Assembly: GCA_017619675.1 (NCBI GenBank)
Contig: JAFZRX010000008.1
Coordinates: 62,001-126,000 of the forward strand
DNA: 64,000 nucleotides
From: Bacteroidales bacterium
GTDB taxonomy: Bacteria; Bacteroidota; Bacteroidia; Bacteroidales; UBA932
Direction: 5' to 3'
Part shown: positions 51,235 through 59,421 of the stretch, piece after piece
How the letters are laid out: each line of letters starts with the position of its first letter
Numbering within the stretch: the first letter of the stretch is position 1
Translations under genes and position numbers: made by a program
Notes under the pieces: generated by a model
Databases searched by the model: none
What the model was told of the DNA's origin: nothing
The model's input: only the letters and a program-made list of their open reading frames with translations

Positions 51235-52113
51235 ATGAGAAAAATGTTTGGGTTGCTGCTTTTTGCAGCTGTATCGCTGATTTCCTGCGAGAAGTGGGTC
51301 TCCACTTCCAAGGGAAAGCCGATAGACTTTACCACATCCAACATTACAATATATGACGGCAGTATAAGGATAGCATGCCAGCAGGCCACCATTTCCGGCA
51401 GTTCCCAGAAATGGGCGGACTATGTGGCCACAGGACAGAGTTCACTCCAGGCAAAGGAATCCGGCACCGAACTCCTCTGGGGCAACGCCCTCCACTATTT
51501 CTTCGCCGTCTACCCATCGGGCGACATCAACGACAACGTTGTATCCGCCAACATCCCCACCACCCAGACAGGTGACACACTTGGACCAGCGGCCGCCGCG
51601 GCCGAAGACATCCGCGGTCCCCAGGCCGTGAACCTTCCTTTCAAGCCGATGTACACTACCGTGGAATTCGTCGTGGGCCCCGGCCCTGACGAGGCAGCCA
51701 CGGTGAGCGGCTTCCGCCTGGAATCGGCGGGAGGCGGCGCGCTCGCTGGCGGCTTCATAGCCGCCCTCTCCGCGCAGGCGGACCCCGCTTACACCATCAC
51801 CTCCCCTTCATCCCAGGTCACCATCCCCATAAGTGCGACCACCATCCCTGCCGGCCAGACCATCAAACTGACCGTCATAGGACTGCCTCAGGACCTGCTC
51901 AACCTCACCGCATACTTCATAGTTGACGGCGAGGAGCGTCCCCTCCCTCTGGTTGACAAATACGACAACCCCATGGTAATCCCCGGCTGCCGTACCACAA
52001 CCATCACGGCAACGGACTTCCTGGCACCTGAGATGGTAGAGGGATCCGCAAGGTTTACGGTGACGATAGAAGGCCAGGACATTGACGATTACGATTTCGG
52101 AATATCTAATTAA
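51235..52113 (+). CDS. Fimbrillin-like lipoprotein, array member 1
   Basis: A 292-residue lipoprotein (lipobox LISC, C18; start ATG 51235). It shares with the five following genes: a W-A-DY motif (QKWADYVATG), ELLWGNALHYFFAVYPSGDI, then a Q about 16 residues later and QAVNLPFKPMYTTVEFVVGP. These patterns resemble Mfa-like/FimA-like fimbrillins of the Bacteroidetes, which form type V pili or adhere. Tail motif: VTIEGQDIDDYDFGISN. It lacks the TKT segment seen in members 2 and 4-6. Family by pattern; pilus formation is not shown. Confidence 0.72.
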   Translation: MRKMFGLLLFAAVSLISCEKWVSTSKGKPIDFTTSNITIYDGSIRIACQQATISGSSQKWADYVATGQSSLQAKESGTELLWGNALHYFFAVYPSGDINDNVVSANIPTTQTGDTLGPAAAAAEDIRGPQAVNLPFKPMYTTVEFVVGPGPDEAATVSGFRLESAGGGALAGGFIAALSAQADPAYTITSPSSQVTIPISATTIPAGQTIKLTVIGLPQDLLNLTAYFIVDGEERPLPLVDKYDNPMVIPGCRTTTITATDFLAPEMVEGSARFTVTIEGQDIDDYDFGISN

Positions 52114-52120
52114 GTAACAT

Positions 52121-53143
52121 ATGAAAAAGTTTTTTTCACCACTGCTTTTTGCAGCAGTATTGTTAATTTCCTGTGAGCAGCAGCAGGAAATGAGCCAGCC
52201 CCTTCCCAAGGGAAAGGCCATTGAGTTCTCCATGCCTTCCGGTGCGGTGAACACCAAGACCGCCTATGGCGAGGTTGACGGTAAGAAACAGGCTATCGAC
52301 TGGGTTACCGGAGACCTTTTCACTGTATGGTGTGACCAGGCTTACGTGCCTGACAGCGACCAGAAATACGCTACATACAGAGTTACAGCAGGAAACACCC
52401 CTAGCGCAAAGCCCCAGGATTCTGCCATCCAGCTGATGTGGGGAGAAGATACACATACCTTCTATGCCGCATACCCAATGGGTACCATAACACGCGAAGT
52501 GCTTTCAGGTACCATTCCCGGAACTCAGAGAGTAAATCTGAAAAACGGCGTATATGCTCCGGCTCTGTCAACCTATGGTTATATGGGAGCCGCCGCAGAA
52601 GCCACTCCTGAACAGGGATCGGTATCGCTCAATTTCAAGCCGCTCTTCAGCGCCATCGAGTTTACCGTGGGTCCGGGTCCTTCCACCAGCGTAGTAATCA
52701 AAGATTTCAAACTCAAGGCAAAGGAAGGTTCAAAGACCGCCCTGGCTGGTAATTTCAAAGCTACCCTTTCCACAAAGGAAGATCCTAAGATTGAAGTTCT
52801 TTATGAGGGTGAGAATAGCACATTCCAGGAGATCAGTGTGAACTTTGGAAGCGCAGATTCAGTAACGATTCCTGCAAGCGGTACCATCACCTTCACCATC
52901 CTTGCAATTGCTCAGGATCTTAGCGACCTCACAGCCGTCTTTACCCTTGAAGATGAGGTTCTTGAGTTCCCTCTCAAGAAAGACGACAAGCCTATCACCT
53001 TCGCTGCTGGCAAGAAGTCCCGCATCAACGCACCGGGCATTCTTGGTCCTGAGGCCAAGGAAGCAGGCATTGTAATCACCAACAGCAGCCAGGATATTGA
53101 CGACTACACAATAGACGTTCCGGATCCGGAACCGGAGCCGTAG
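52121..53143 (+). CDS. Fimbrillin-like lipoprotein, array member 2
   Basis: 340 residues, lipobox LISC (C18). Array signature: NTKTAYGEVDG, KYATYRVTAG, IQLMWGEDTHTFYAAYPMG, GSVSLNFKPLFSAIEFTVGP, then SRINAPGILGPEAKEAG. Tail: ITNSSQDIDDYTIDVPDPEP with a short Pro/Glu repeat. It is 7 nt after member 1, and its transcript ends in a strong terminator, so members 1-2 form one unit. Codon use is more AT-rich here than in member 1. Confidence 0.72.
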   Translation: MKKFFSPLLFAAVLLISCEQQQEMSQPLPKGKAIEFSMPSGAVNTKTAYGEVDGKKQAIDWVTGDLFTVWCDQAYVPDSDQKYATYRVTAGNTPSAKPQDSAIQLMWGEDTHTFYAAYPMGTITREVLSGTIPGTQRVNLKNGVYAPALSTYGYMGAAAEATPEQGSVSLNFKPLFSAIEFTVGPGPSTSVVIKDFKLKAKEGSKTALAGNFKATLSTKEDPKIEVLYEGENSTFQEISVNFGSADSVTIPASGTITFTILAIAQDLSDLTAVFTLEDEVLEFPLKKDDKPITFAAGKKSRINAPGILGPEAKEAGIVITNSSQDIDDYTIDVPDPEPEP

Positions 53144-53163
53144 TCTCCATCCAGTATTGACCC

Positions 53164-53220
53164 ACAATTTCCCGGGTACCGGAACCTTCAGTCCGGCGCC
53201 CGGGAAATTGTGTATTTTTT
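53164..53220 (+). terminator. Intrinsic terminator between array members 2 and 3
   Basis: ACAATTTCCCGGG (53164-53176) pairs perfectly over 13 bp with CCCGGGAAATTGT (53199-53211). The loop holds an inner CCGGA/TCCGG stem, and a T-tract follows. It divides the array into two transcription units. Confidence 0.9.
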
Positions 53221-53271
53221 TGCCCGCCCCATGCAGGATTTGCGTGTGCAATACGTTATTAGTTTGAAAAC

Positions 53272-54351
53272 ATGTTTTTAACACCTATGTACCGCAATTC
53301 TTTCCTTAAGAAAAGTGTTGTGTTGCTGCTTTCTGCGGCGGCAGTTTTCGTATCCTGCTGCAAGCACAACAACGGCCAAGACGGCTTTAAAGGTAAACCT
53401 ATCACTTTCACCACATCCCGTTTAGTCGACACAAAAGCGTCTATACAATTTCCGGACGGCATCGGCAAGATTGCCTGGTCCAATGGAGACGTTTTCAGGA
53501 TATTCAACCCTGACGGAACGGCCTCCGGCGGCTCCCAGAAGTGGGCAGATTACGGTATAGCCGTACAGGCCAACACCACCGTTTTCCCCGATACGGACAG
53601 CAACGAACTGCTCTGGGGAGGCGACGGCCTGCACCATTTCTACGCCGTTTTCCCGGTGGGAGACCTCAACGGCAACGTTGTCACGGCCAATATTCCCAGC
53701 ACCCAGCCCACGCAGGCGCTGAATTCCCTGGTGGATGGCTCGCGCACCTACGCCCCTGTCCTTTCCCAGTACGGCTATATGGCGGCTGCGGCGGAAGCCA
53801 TTCCAAGCGCGGATCCCGTAAACCTGGTTTTCAAGCCGATGTTCACCACCCTGTGCTTCAGCGTTTCCTCCACTGGGGACGATCCCATTGAGGTAAGCGG
53901 GTTCAGGCTGGAGAGCGCGGGGGGCGGCGCGCTGGCCGGCGGCTTCACAGCCGGCCTCTCCGCGCAGGCGGACCCCGCCATCACCGTCGACCCCGCCTCT
54001 GCATCGTCCCAGATCACCGTAACCTTGGATCCCCAGGGGCCGTTCTCTCTTGGCAAGGATGACTTGCTGCAGGTTTACGTAGTAGCCCTGCCGCAGGACC
54101 TTACCAACCTCACCGCATATTTCACCGTCAACGGAGAGGAAGTGGCCCTTCCGCTTACAGACGCTAACGGCAACCCCATTGTGGTCCACCCCGGTCAGTA
54201 CGTGGATGTATCGGCCCTGGGTCTCCTGACCCCGCAGGGCGGGGGAGACGACCCCGGTGACGATCCCGGCGACGATCCGGACCCTGACGTTCCGGTGAAC
54301 ATAACCATCACCATAGACGGCCTGGTAGTTTCTGAATACGAAATAGATTAA
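53272..54351 (+). CDS. Fimbrillin-like lipoprotein, array member 3
   Basis: 359 residues from ATG 53272 (M6 is an alternative); lipobox region VFVSCC. Signature: DTKASIQFPDG, KIAWSNGDVFRIF, ELLWGGDGLHHFYAVFPVGD, PVNLVFKPMFTTLCFSVSST. Tail Asp/Pro-rich (DDPGDDPGDDPDPDVPV) then ITIDGLVVSEYEID. First gene of the second unit; a weak TTAGTTTG box lies just upstream. Confidence 0.7.
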   Translation: MFLTPMYRNSFLKKSVVLLLSAAAVFVSCCKHNNGQDGFKGKPITFTTSRLVDTKASIQFPDGIGKIAWSNGDVFRIFNPDGTASGGSQKWADYGIAVQANTTVFPDTDSNELLWGGDGLHHFYAVFPVGDLNGNVVTANIPSTQPTQALNSLVDGSRTYAPVLSQYGYMAAAAEAIPSADPVNLVFKPMFTTLCFSVSSTGDDPIEVSGFRLESAGGGALAGGFTAGLSAQADPAITVDPASASSQITVTLDPQGPFSLGKDDLLQVYVVALPQDLTNLTAYFTVNGEEVALPLTDANGNPIVVHPGQYVDVSALGLLTPQGGGDDPGDDPGDDPDPDVPVNITITIDGLVVSEYEID

Positions 54352-54362
54352 ATAACACTAAT

Positions 54363-55361
54363 ATGAAAAAGCTTTTTGGATTTCTGCTCCTTGCAGCAGC
54401 AATGTTAGTATCCTGTGAACAGCAGGAACTGCCTTCCTCCTCTGGAAAGGCAGTGAGATTCACCACCTCCGTGGGTACCAAGACCAGCTTCGCCGGCGTC
54501 ACCCAGAACGGCGTTGAAGGCCTCCTCTGGGAGAACGGAGACACCTTCACCGTATGGAGCGAAGAGGCTTCCGTATCAGGAAGCACCCAGAAATGGGCCA
54601 ACTACAAGGTGGCCGCCAAGGACGGCGTGGCCACAGCCGTCAACCCCGCCAAGGAAGGGGTTGAGCTGCTGTGGGGCAAGGACAAGCACACCTTCTACGC
54701 AGCCTATCCGGCCGGCAAATTGAACGGCAATGTCATTAAAGCCTACATCCCTGAATACCAGGTAGTCAAAGAGACAGAAGACAATGTCTTCATCCCAGTT
54801 CTCTCAGAGTATGGCTATATGTACGCCGTAGCCCAGGCCACTCCTGAGGAAGGCAGCGTGAAACTCCCGTTCACCCCGCTGTTCAACACCTTCGAATTCA
54901 TCGTCAGCCCCGGCGAAAAGACAGACGCCCTGGTATCCGCCTTCCGCCTGGAAGTCCAGAACGGATCCAAGCAGACCCTGGCCGGAAATTTCGAGACCAC
55001 CTTATCGCCAATTATTGAGCCTAAAGTGGAAATAGATTATACCAACGCCACCGGTGTAGTCAAACTGCAGTTCGGCGACCACAGAAGCATTAAAGTTCCA
55101 AAGGGAACAACCCTTACATTCTCCGTGATCACATACCCTGTAGCAATGGGTCACCTCACCGCCGTTTTCACCGTTGACGGAAAGGAGATCGCCCTCCCGC
55201 TGGCAGACAAGGACGGCAACTACTTCAAGTTCGAGCCGGGCCAGAAGGCCCGCATCCGCGCCCTTGGCGCTCTGGGCCCCGAGGCCCAGGCCGCCGGCAT
55301 CACCGTAGTCCTCAAAGGACAGAACGTCAATGACTTTGATATGAGTGTTCCAACCCCGTAA
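54363..55361 (+). CDS. Fimbrillin-like lipoprotein, array member 4
   Basis: 332 residues, lipobox MLVSC (C18) followed by EQQE. Signature: VGTKTSFAGVTQNGVEGLLW, GDTFTVWSEEASVSGSTQKW, GVELLWGKDKHTFYAAYPAG, KLPFTPLFNTFEFIVSPGE and RALGALGPEAQAAG. Tail VVLKGQNVNDFDMSVPTP. It is the plainest single-module member. It sits 11 nt after member 3 and 15 nt before member 5. Confidence 0.75.
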   Translation: MKKLFGFLLLAAAMLVSCEQQELPSSSGKAVRFTTSVGTKTSFAGVTQNGVEGLLWENGDTFTVWSEEASVSGSTQKWANYKVAAKDGVATAVNPAKEGVELLWGKDKHTFYAAYPAGKLNGNVIKAYIPEYQVVKETEDNVFIPVLSEYGYMYAVAQATPEEGSVKLPFTPLFNTFEFIVSPGEKTDALVSAFRLEVQNGSKQTLAGNFETTLSPIIEPKVEIDYTNATGVVKLQFGDHRSIKVPKGTTLTFSVITYPVAMGHLTAVFTVDGKEIALPLADKDGNYFKFEPGQKARIRALGALGPEAQAAGITVVLKGQNVNDFDMSVPTP

Positions 55362-55376
55362 ACTAATTAACCGCAT

Positions 55377-56395
55377 ATGAGAAAGATATTAGGATTGCTG
55401 CTGTGTGCAGCGGCAGTATTGACAGTTTCCTGCGAGAGGCAGGAGCAGCCTTTCGGCTTTGGTAATAAAGGGAAGGCAGTGAAGTTTACCACCTCCGTGG
55501 GCACAAAGACAGCCCTTCAGGGCTACACGGAGAACGGCGTGGAGGCCGTGCTCTGGGAGGACGGGGACGTGTTCACCGTCTGGAGCGAGCAAGCCTCCGT
55601 TGCCGACAGCGACCAGAAGTGGGCGGACTATAAGGTGACTGCGCCCGCCGGCGTGGCCACAGCCGTCAACCCCGCCACAGAAGGGGTTGAACTGCTGTGG
55701 GGAGAAGGCGCGCACACCTTCTTCGCCGGCTACCCCGCAGGCAAGTTGCAGGGCAGAAAGCTTTCGGCCAACATCCCTTCAACCCAGAAACTTAGCAAGA
55801 TTGGCGACAACGTCTTCGGCCCGGCGCTTTCGGAGATGGGCTACATGGCCGCGACTGCCCAGGCGCAGCCCGAAGCCGGCACAGTCAACCTGGTTTTCAA
55901 TACCCTCTTCAACGTATTTGAGTTCATCGTGAGCGCCGGCGATGCCGCCGACGTCAACGTCACGGACTTCCGCCTGGGCGTCCAGGAGGGCTCAAAGGTT
56001 GTACTCGCCGGTGGCTTCGCCGCCAACCTTTCCGCCCAGGCCGCCCCGGAAATAGTCGTAGACTATTCCAGCACCTCCGGCGACATCAAGGCCCAGCTGG
56101 GCGATGGCTCCGGCGTTAAACTGCTCAAGGGCCAGACCCTGACGGTATCCGTTATCGCCCTGCCCCTTGACCTAAGCGCCCTCATCGCCTACTTCACTGT
56201 CGATGGCAAGGAGATAGCCGTACCGCTCGTAAAGAAGGACGGATCGCCCATCCTGTTCCCCGCGGGGCAGAAGGCGCGCATCACAGCCCTTGGCGTGCTT
56301 GCGCCTGAGACCCCGCCTACCCCTGCTGACCCCGTTGGAATCACCGTAGAGATCAACGGCGTCCCTGTCACTGACTACGACATCAGCAAGGAACC
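55377..56395 (+). repeat. 1-kb direct repeat, left copy (5' part of array member 5)
   Basis: Nearly identical at nucleotide level to 57632-58659. The right copy has a 9-bp insertion at the Pro-rich end (PQTPPTPPTPADP against PETPPTPADP). Long identical stretches, including the signal peptides, indicate recent duplication or gene conversion. Confidence 0.85.
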
Positions 56396-57605
56396 TGGTC
56401 CTAATTCTTCGGTAGAATTCAATCTTTCTGCCAATTATAATTTTGATGGAACTCCTAATAATTTTGTCAAAACTGATTGGGAAGCAGGAGATGCCATTTT
56501 TGTTTTTCTCTCTAATGCTCAGGCTCCAAAGTACCTAAAGATGAGTTACGACGGATCTTCTTGGAGCACTACTGAATTGAATGGTAGTACGCCTGCGCCA
56601 GGGAGTCTTGGCCTTGCAGAGGGAGATACAGGTACTATGCGCGCCGTATTCCTTCCTTTCGGTAGTAATTCCTCCGTTTCTGCAGGAGCATCTGGAGAAT
56701 ATGTATTCAGTACAACATATTATACATATTACCTTACTGCATCATTAGACTTTGAGGTACAGGATAACACTGTTTCAGGAGTATTTGACATGGTTATTCC
56801 TGAAGACTACATACAGTTCTTTATTGAAGATAATCAGGCAGTTGATAACGCTTACGTATTGGGTACAGACTGGGTTAAGCCTGTTGGCTTGCTTTCAATA
56901 GATTCAAATCTTTCATTAACTGAGACTTCAGATGGTAATGCAGCAGATGATTTGCCTGGATATGCTTATTCCGGAGGATATCTATTCAGTGGAAAACTGA
57001 GTGATGAATACGAAAACTATTGTTATTATTTCGCAAAAATACGCCAAGAAGACGGGGAGCGGGAAGATTATTTTACCAATGAGTATCTTAAACTTGATAT
57101 AAACAAAGCAATCATTCTTCCGTCAAATGGCAGCTCAGGCTGGACCCCGGTCGGCCCTGATAAGACAGTCATTTTAAAATATACGAAATCTGATGGAACT
57201 ACCCTTGACCTAGGTAATTGGTACACTTGTAACTATGGTTGTTCTGTCCCGGAAGAACCCGGTAATACATATGGATATGGAGAGTTAGATGTTCAATTCC
57301 CTTCATATGAGGCCTTAGGGGCTATTTGGGGATGGTTTGATGTCCCATGGTATCTGTCATCTATCCACGGTAATTATGGCTGGGTAATTGAATCAGATCT
57401 GGGAGGAGTTGTTTTCGTTCCTGTTCAGAGTTGGGCACCGGGCTCTCATCTTATTTCTACTTACACAATGTATTGGGGAATGGGTGAATGTTATGCTTCC
57501 CTGCATCAAGGCTTTACAAGCCAATACTATGTTACCAGTGATGCTCCAGGTGGTTATCAGTTCGACCCGACAGCAAAATGTTTGGCTCGTCCCGTTAAGC
57601 CCTGA
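55377..57605 (+). CDS. Fimbrillin-like lipoprotein, array member 5, with extra C-terminal modules
   Basis: 742 residues, lipobox TVSC (C19). Residues 1 to about 342 form the array module (VGTKTALQGYTENGVEAVLW; GVELLWGEGAHTFFAGYPAG) ending VEINGVPVTDYDISKEP and nearly identical to member 6. From about 345 a new region begins, with visibly different, AT-rich base composition: VEFNLSANYNFDGTPNNFVK and WEAGDAIFVFLSN suggest another fimbrillin-like or Ig-like beta module. The C-terminal part (about 600-742: FPSYEALGAIWGWFDVPWYL; LGGVVFVPVQSWAPGSH) resembles a lectin-like fold. The composition jump implies the cassette came from elsewhere. Confidence 0.72.
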   Translation: MRKILGLLLCAAAVLTVSCERQEQPFGFGNKGKAVKFTTSVGTKTALQGYTENGVEAVLWEDGDVFTVWSEQASVADSDQKWADYKVTAPAGVATAVNPATEGVELLWGEGAHTFFAGYPAGKLQGRKLSANIPSTQKLSKIGDNVFGPALSEMGYMAATAQAQPEAGTVNLVFNTLFNVFEFIVSAGDAADVNVTDFRLGVQEGSKVVLAGGFAANLSAQAAPEIVVDYSSTSGDIKAQLGDGSGVKLLKGQTLTVSVIALPLDLSALIAYFTVDGKEIAVPLVKKDGSPILFPAGQKARITALGVLAPETPPTPADPVGITVEINGVPVTDYDISKEPGPNSSVEFNLSANYNFDGTPNNFVKTDWEAGDAIFVFLSNAQAPKYLKMSYDGSSWSTTELNGSTPAPGSLGLAEGDTGTMRAVFLPFGSNSSVSAGASGEYVFSTTYYTYYLTASLDFEVQDNTVSGVFDMVIPEDYIQFFIEDNQAVDNAYVLGTDWVKPVGLLSIDSNLSLTETSDGNAADDLPGYAYSGGYLFSGKLSDEYENYCYYFAKIRQEDGEREDYFTNEYLKLDINKAIILPSNGSSGWTPVGPDKTVILKYTKSDGTTLDLGNWYTCNYGCSVPEEPGNTYGYGELDVQFPSYEALGAIWGWFDVPWYLSSIHGNYGWVIESDLGGVVFVPVQSWAPGSHLISTYTMYWGMGECYASLHQGFTSQYYVTSDAPGGYQFDPTAKCLARPVKP

Positions 57606-57631
57606 CGCAATTCTTGAATAATAAGGTTCAT

Positions 57632-58659
57632 ATGAAAAAGATATTTGGATTGCTGTTGTGTGCAGCGGCAGTATTGACAGTTTCCTGCGAGAGACAGGAG
57701 CAGCCTTTCGGCTTTGGTAATAAAGGAAAGGCAGTGAAGTTTACCACATCAGTGGGAACAAAGACAGCCCTTCAGGGCTATGCCCAGGGCGGCGTGGAGG
57801 CCGTGCTCTGGGAAGACGGTGACGTGTTCACCGTCTGGAGCGAGCAAGCCTCCGTTGCCGACAGCGACCAGAAGTGGGCGGACTACAAGGTGACTGCGCC
57901 CGCCGGCGTGGCCACAGCCGTCAACCCCGCCACAGAGGGGGTTGAACTGCTGTGGGGAGAAGGCGCGCACACCTTCTTCGCCGGCTACCCCGCAGGCAAG
58001 CTGCAGGGCGACAAGCTATCGGCCAACATCCCTTCAAGCCAGAAGCTTAACAAGCTTGACGACTACGTCTTCGGCCCGGCGCTGTCGGAGATCGGCTACA
58101 TGGCCGCCTCCGCCCAGGCGCAGCCCGATGCCGCCACCGTAAACCTGGCATTCAAGCCCCTCTTCAGCGTATTTGAGTTCATCGTGAGCGCAGGTGAGAC
58201 CGCCGAGGTCAACGTCACCGACTTCCGCCTGGGCGTCCAGGAGGGCTCCAAGGTTGTGCTCGCCGGTGGCTTCGCCGCCAACCTTTCCGCCCAGGCCGCC
58301 CCGGAAATAGTCGTAGACTATTCCGGTACCTCCGGAGAAATCAAGGCCCAGCTGGGCGACGGCTCCGGCGTTAAACTGCTCCAGGGCCAGACCCTGACGG
58401 TATCCGTCATTGCCCTGCCCCTGGACCTGAGCGCCCTCATCGCATACTTTACCGTAGACGGCAAAGAGGTAGCGGTACCTCTGGTAAAGAAGGACGGATC
58501 GCCCATCCTGTTCCCCGCGGGGCAGAAGGCGCGCGTCACCGCCCTTGGCGTGCTTGCGCCGCAGACCCCGCCCACCCCTCCTACCCCCGCTGACCCTGTG
58601 GTCATCACCGTAGAGATAAACGGCATCCCCGTCACGGATTACGACCTCAGCAAAGAGCC
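57632..58659 (+). repeat. 1-kb direct repeat, right copy (5' part of array member 6)
   Basis: See left copy. The repeats are about 1.2 kb apart, close enough for homologous recombination; this would delete the member 5 cassette and join its promoter-proximal part to the member 6 cassette. Confidence 0.85.
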
Positions 58660-59401
58660 GGATCCGGGCCCGGAACTGGATTATAGCGGTCCTTTTGGAG
58701 AATTATATCTGACCAGGGGTTACCTGAAAGAGACGGAAGACGGTTATTCTCTTAGCGGAAATGACCAGTTAGAGGTCCTGAAGTATTATCAATATTGTGA
58801 TGCATTCTCCAACGTCCCGTTTCCACGCTATTATCACAGGTTCAGGTGGTCGGAGCCCCCGGGAGGTACCGGTCCGGACGTCATTGAAGGATACGTGCTC
58901 CCTTCACTTGAACAGTACCAGACAATCTTAGGAATAGGTGCTGATGCCCGTCAAGGCGCAACTGTTAACGGTGTTTCAGGAAAACACTATGCGGCAGTGG
59001 CAGTGGACCTTACAGGTTCTGAATACGAGTCCTATGGACTGTCTGGAAACAATACCATCAACGGACTCCTTCTGTTCCCTGACGGCGCTACCTTCAATTG
59101 TGCGGAATTGACATCGTTCGATAACCCTCAGACCCTGAACGCCATCACATATGAGAAATACCTGGCATTGTGTGCCGGAACAAAGGGCTGCCTGTTCCTT
59201 CCATGTGCCGGAAAGATGTATCAGGATGTGAGTTGGTCTGAACCCATAGGTTTCTATCTGACCTCATCACGTTCCAATGAGAATTATTCAAGCATGAGGT
59301 ATGTATTGGAGTTCCATTTGGGAGGCTCTGACGCCCAGATAACAGAATTTGATACAGGAGGCTCTCCTCAGTTCTGCCCTGTACGCCTGATTAAGAAATA
59401 A
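57632..59401 (+). CDS. Fimbrillin-like lipoprotein, array member 6, with a different C-terminal domain
   Basis: 589 residues from ATG 57632; a TTG at 57614 is an unlikely alternative. Lipobox TVSC (C19). Residues 1 to about 345 almost duplicate member 5. From about 350 the sequence is unrelated to most of member 5: ELDYSGPFGELYLTRGYLKE, then GYVLPSLEQYQTILGIG, GLLLFPDGATFN, KGCLFLPCAGKMYQ, GFYLTSSRSNE and QFCPVRLIKK. This order (LPS..., LLFPDG, CLFLPCAG, FYLTSS, R-L-I-K end) resembles the lectin-like C-terminal domains of many Bacteroidetes surface proteins. Likely adhesin-type module; ligand unknown. Confidence 0.74.
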   Translation: MKKIFGLLLCAAAVLTVSCERQEQPFGFGNKGKAVKFTTSVGTKTALQGYAQGGVEAVLWEDGDVFTVWSEQASVADSDQKWADYKVTAPAGVATAVNPATEGVELLWGEGAHTFFAGYPAGKLQGDKLSANIPSSQKLNKLDDYVFGPALSEIGYMAASAQAQPDAATVNLAFKPLFSVFEFIVSAGETAEVNVTDFRLGVQEGSKVVLAGGFAANLSAQAAPEIVVDYSGTSGEIKAQLGDGSGVKLLQGQTLTVSVIALPLDLSALIAYFTVDGKEVAVPLVKKDGSPILFPAGQKARVTALGVLAPQTPPTPPTPADPVVITVEINGIPVTDYDLSKEPDPGPELDYSGPFGELYLTRGYLKETEDGYSLSGNDQLEVLKYYQYCDAFSNVPFPRYYHRFRWSEPPGGTGPDVIEGYVLPSLEQYQTILGIGADARQGATVNGVSGKHYAAVAVDLTGSEYESYGLSGNNTINGLLLFPDGATFNCAELTSFDNPQTLNAITYEKYLALCAGTKGCLFLPCAGKMYQDVSWSEPIGFYLTSSRSNENYSSMRYVLEFHLGGSDAQITEFDTGGSPQFCPVRLIKK

Positions 59402-59406
59402 AACCG

Positions 59407-59414
59407 TATCTTTG
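59407..59414 (+). promoter_or_regulatory. -7 element TATCTTTG for the CpsB-type gene
   Basis: TATCTTTG, 7 nt before the ATG at 59422. Directly after the stop of array member 6. Confidence 0.55.
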
Positions 59415-59421
59415 CTGAACC

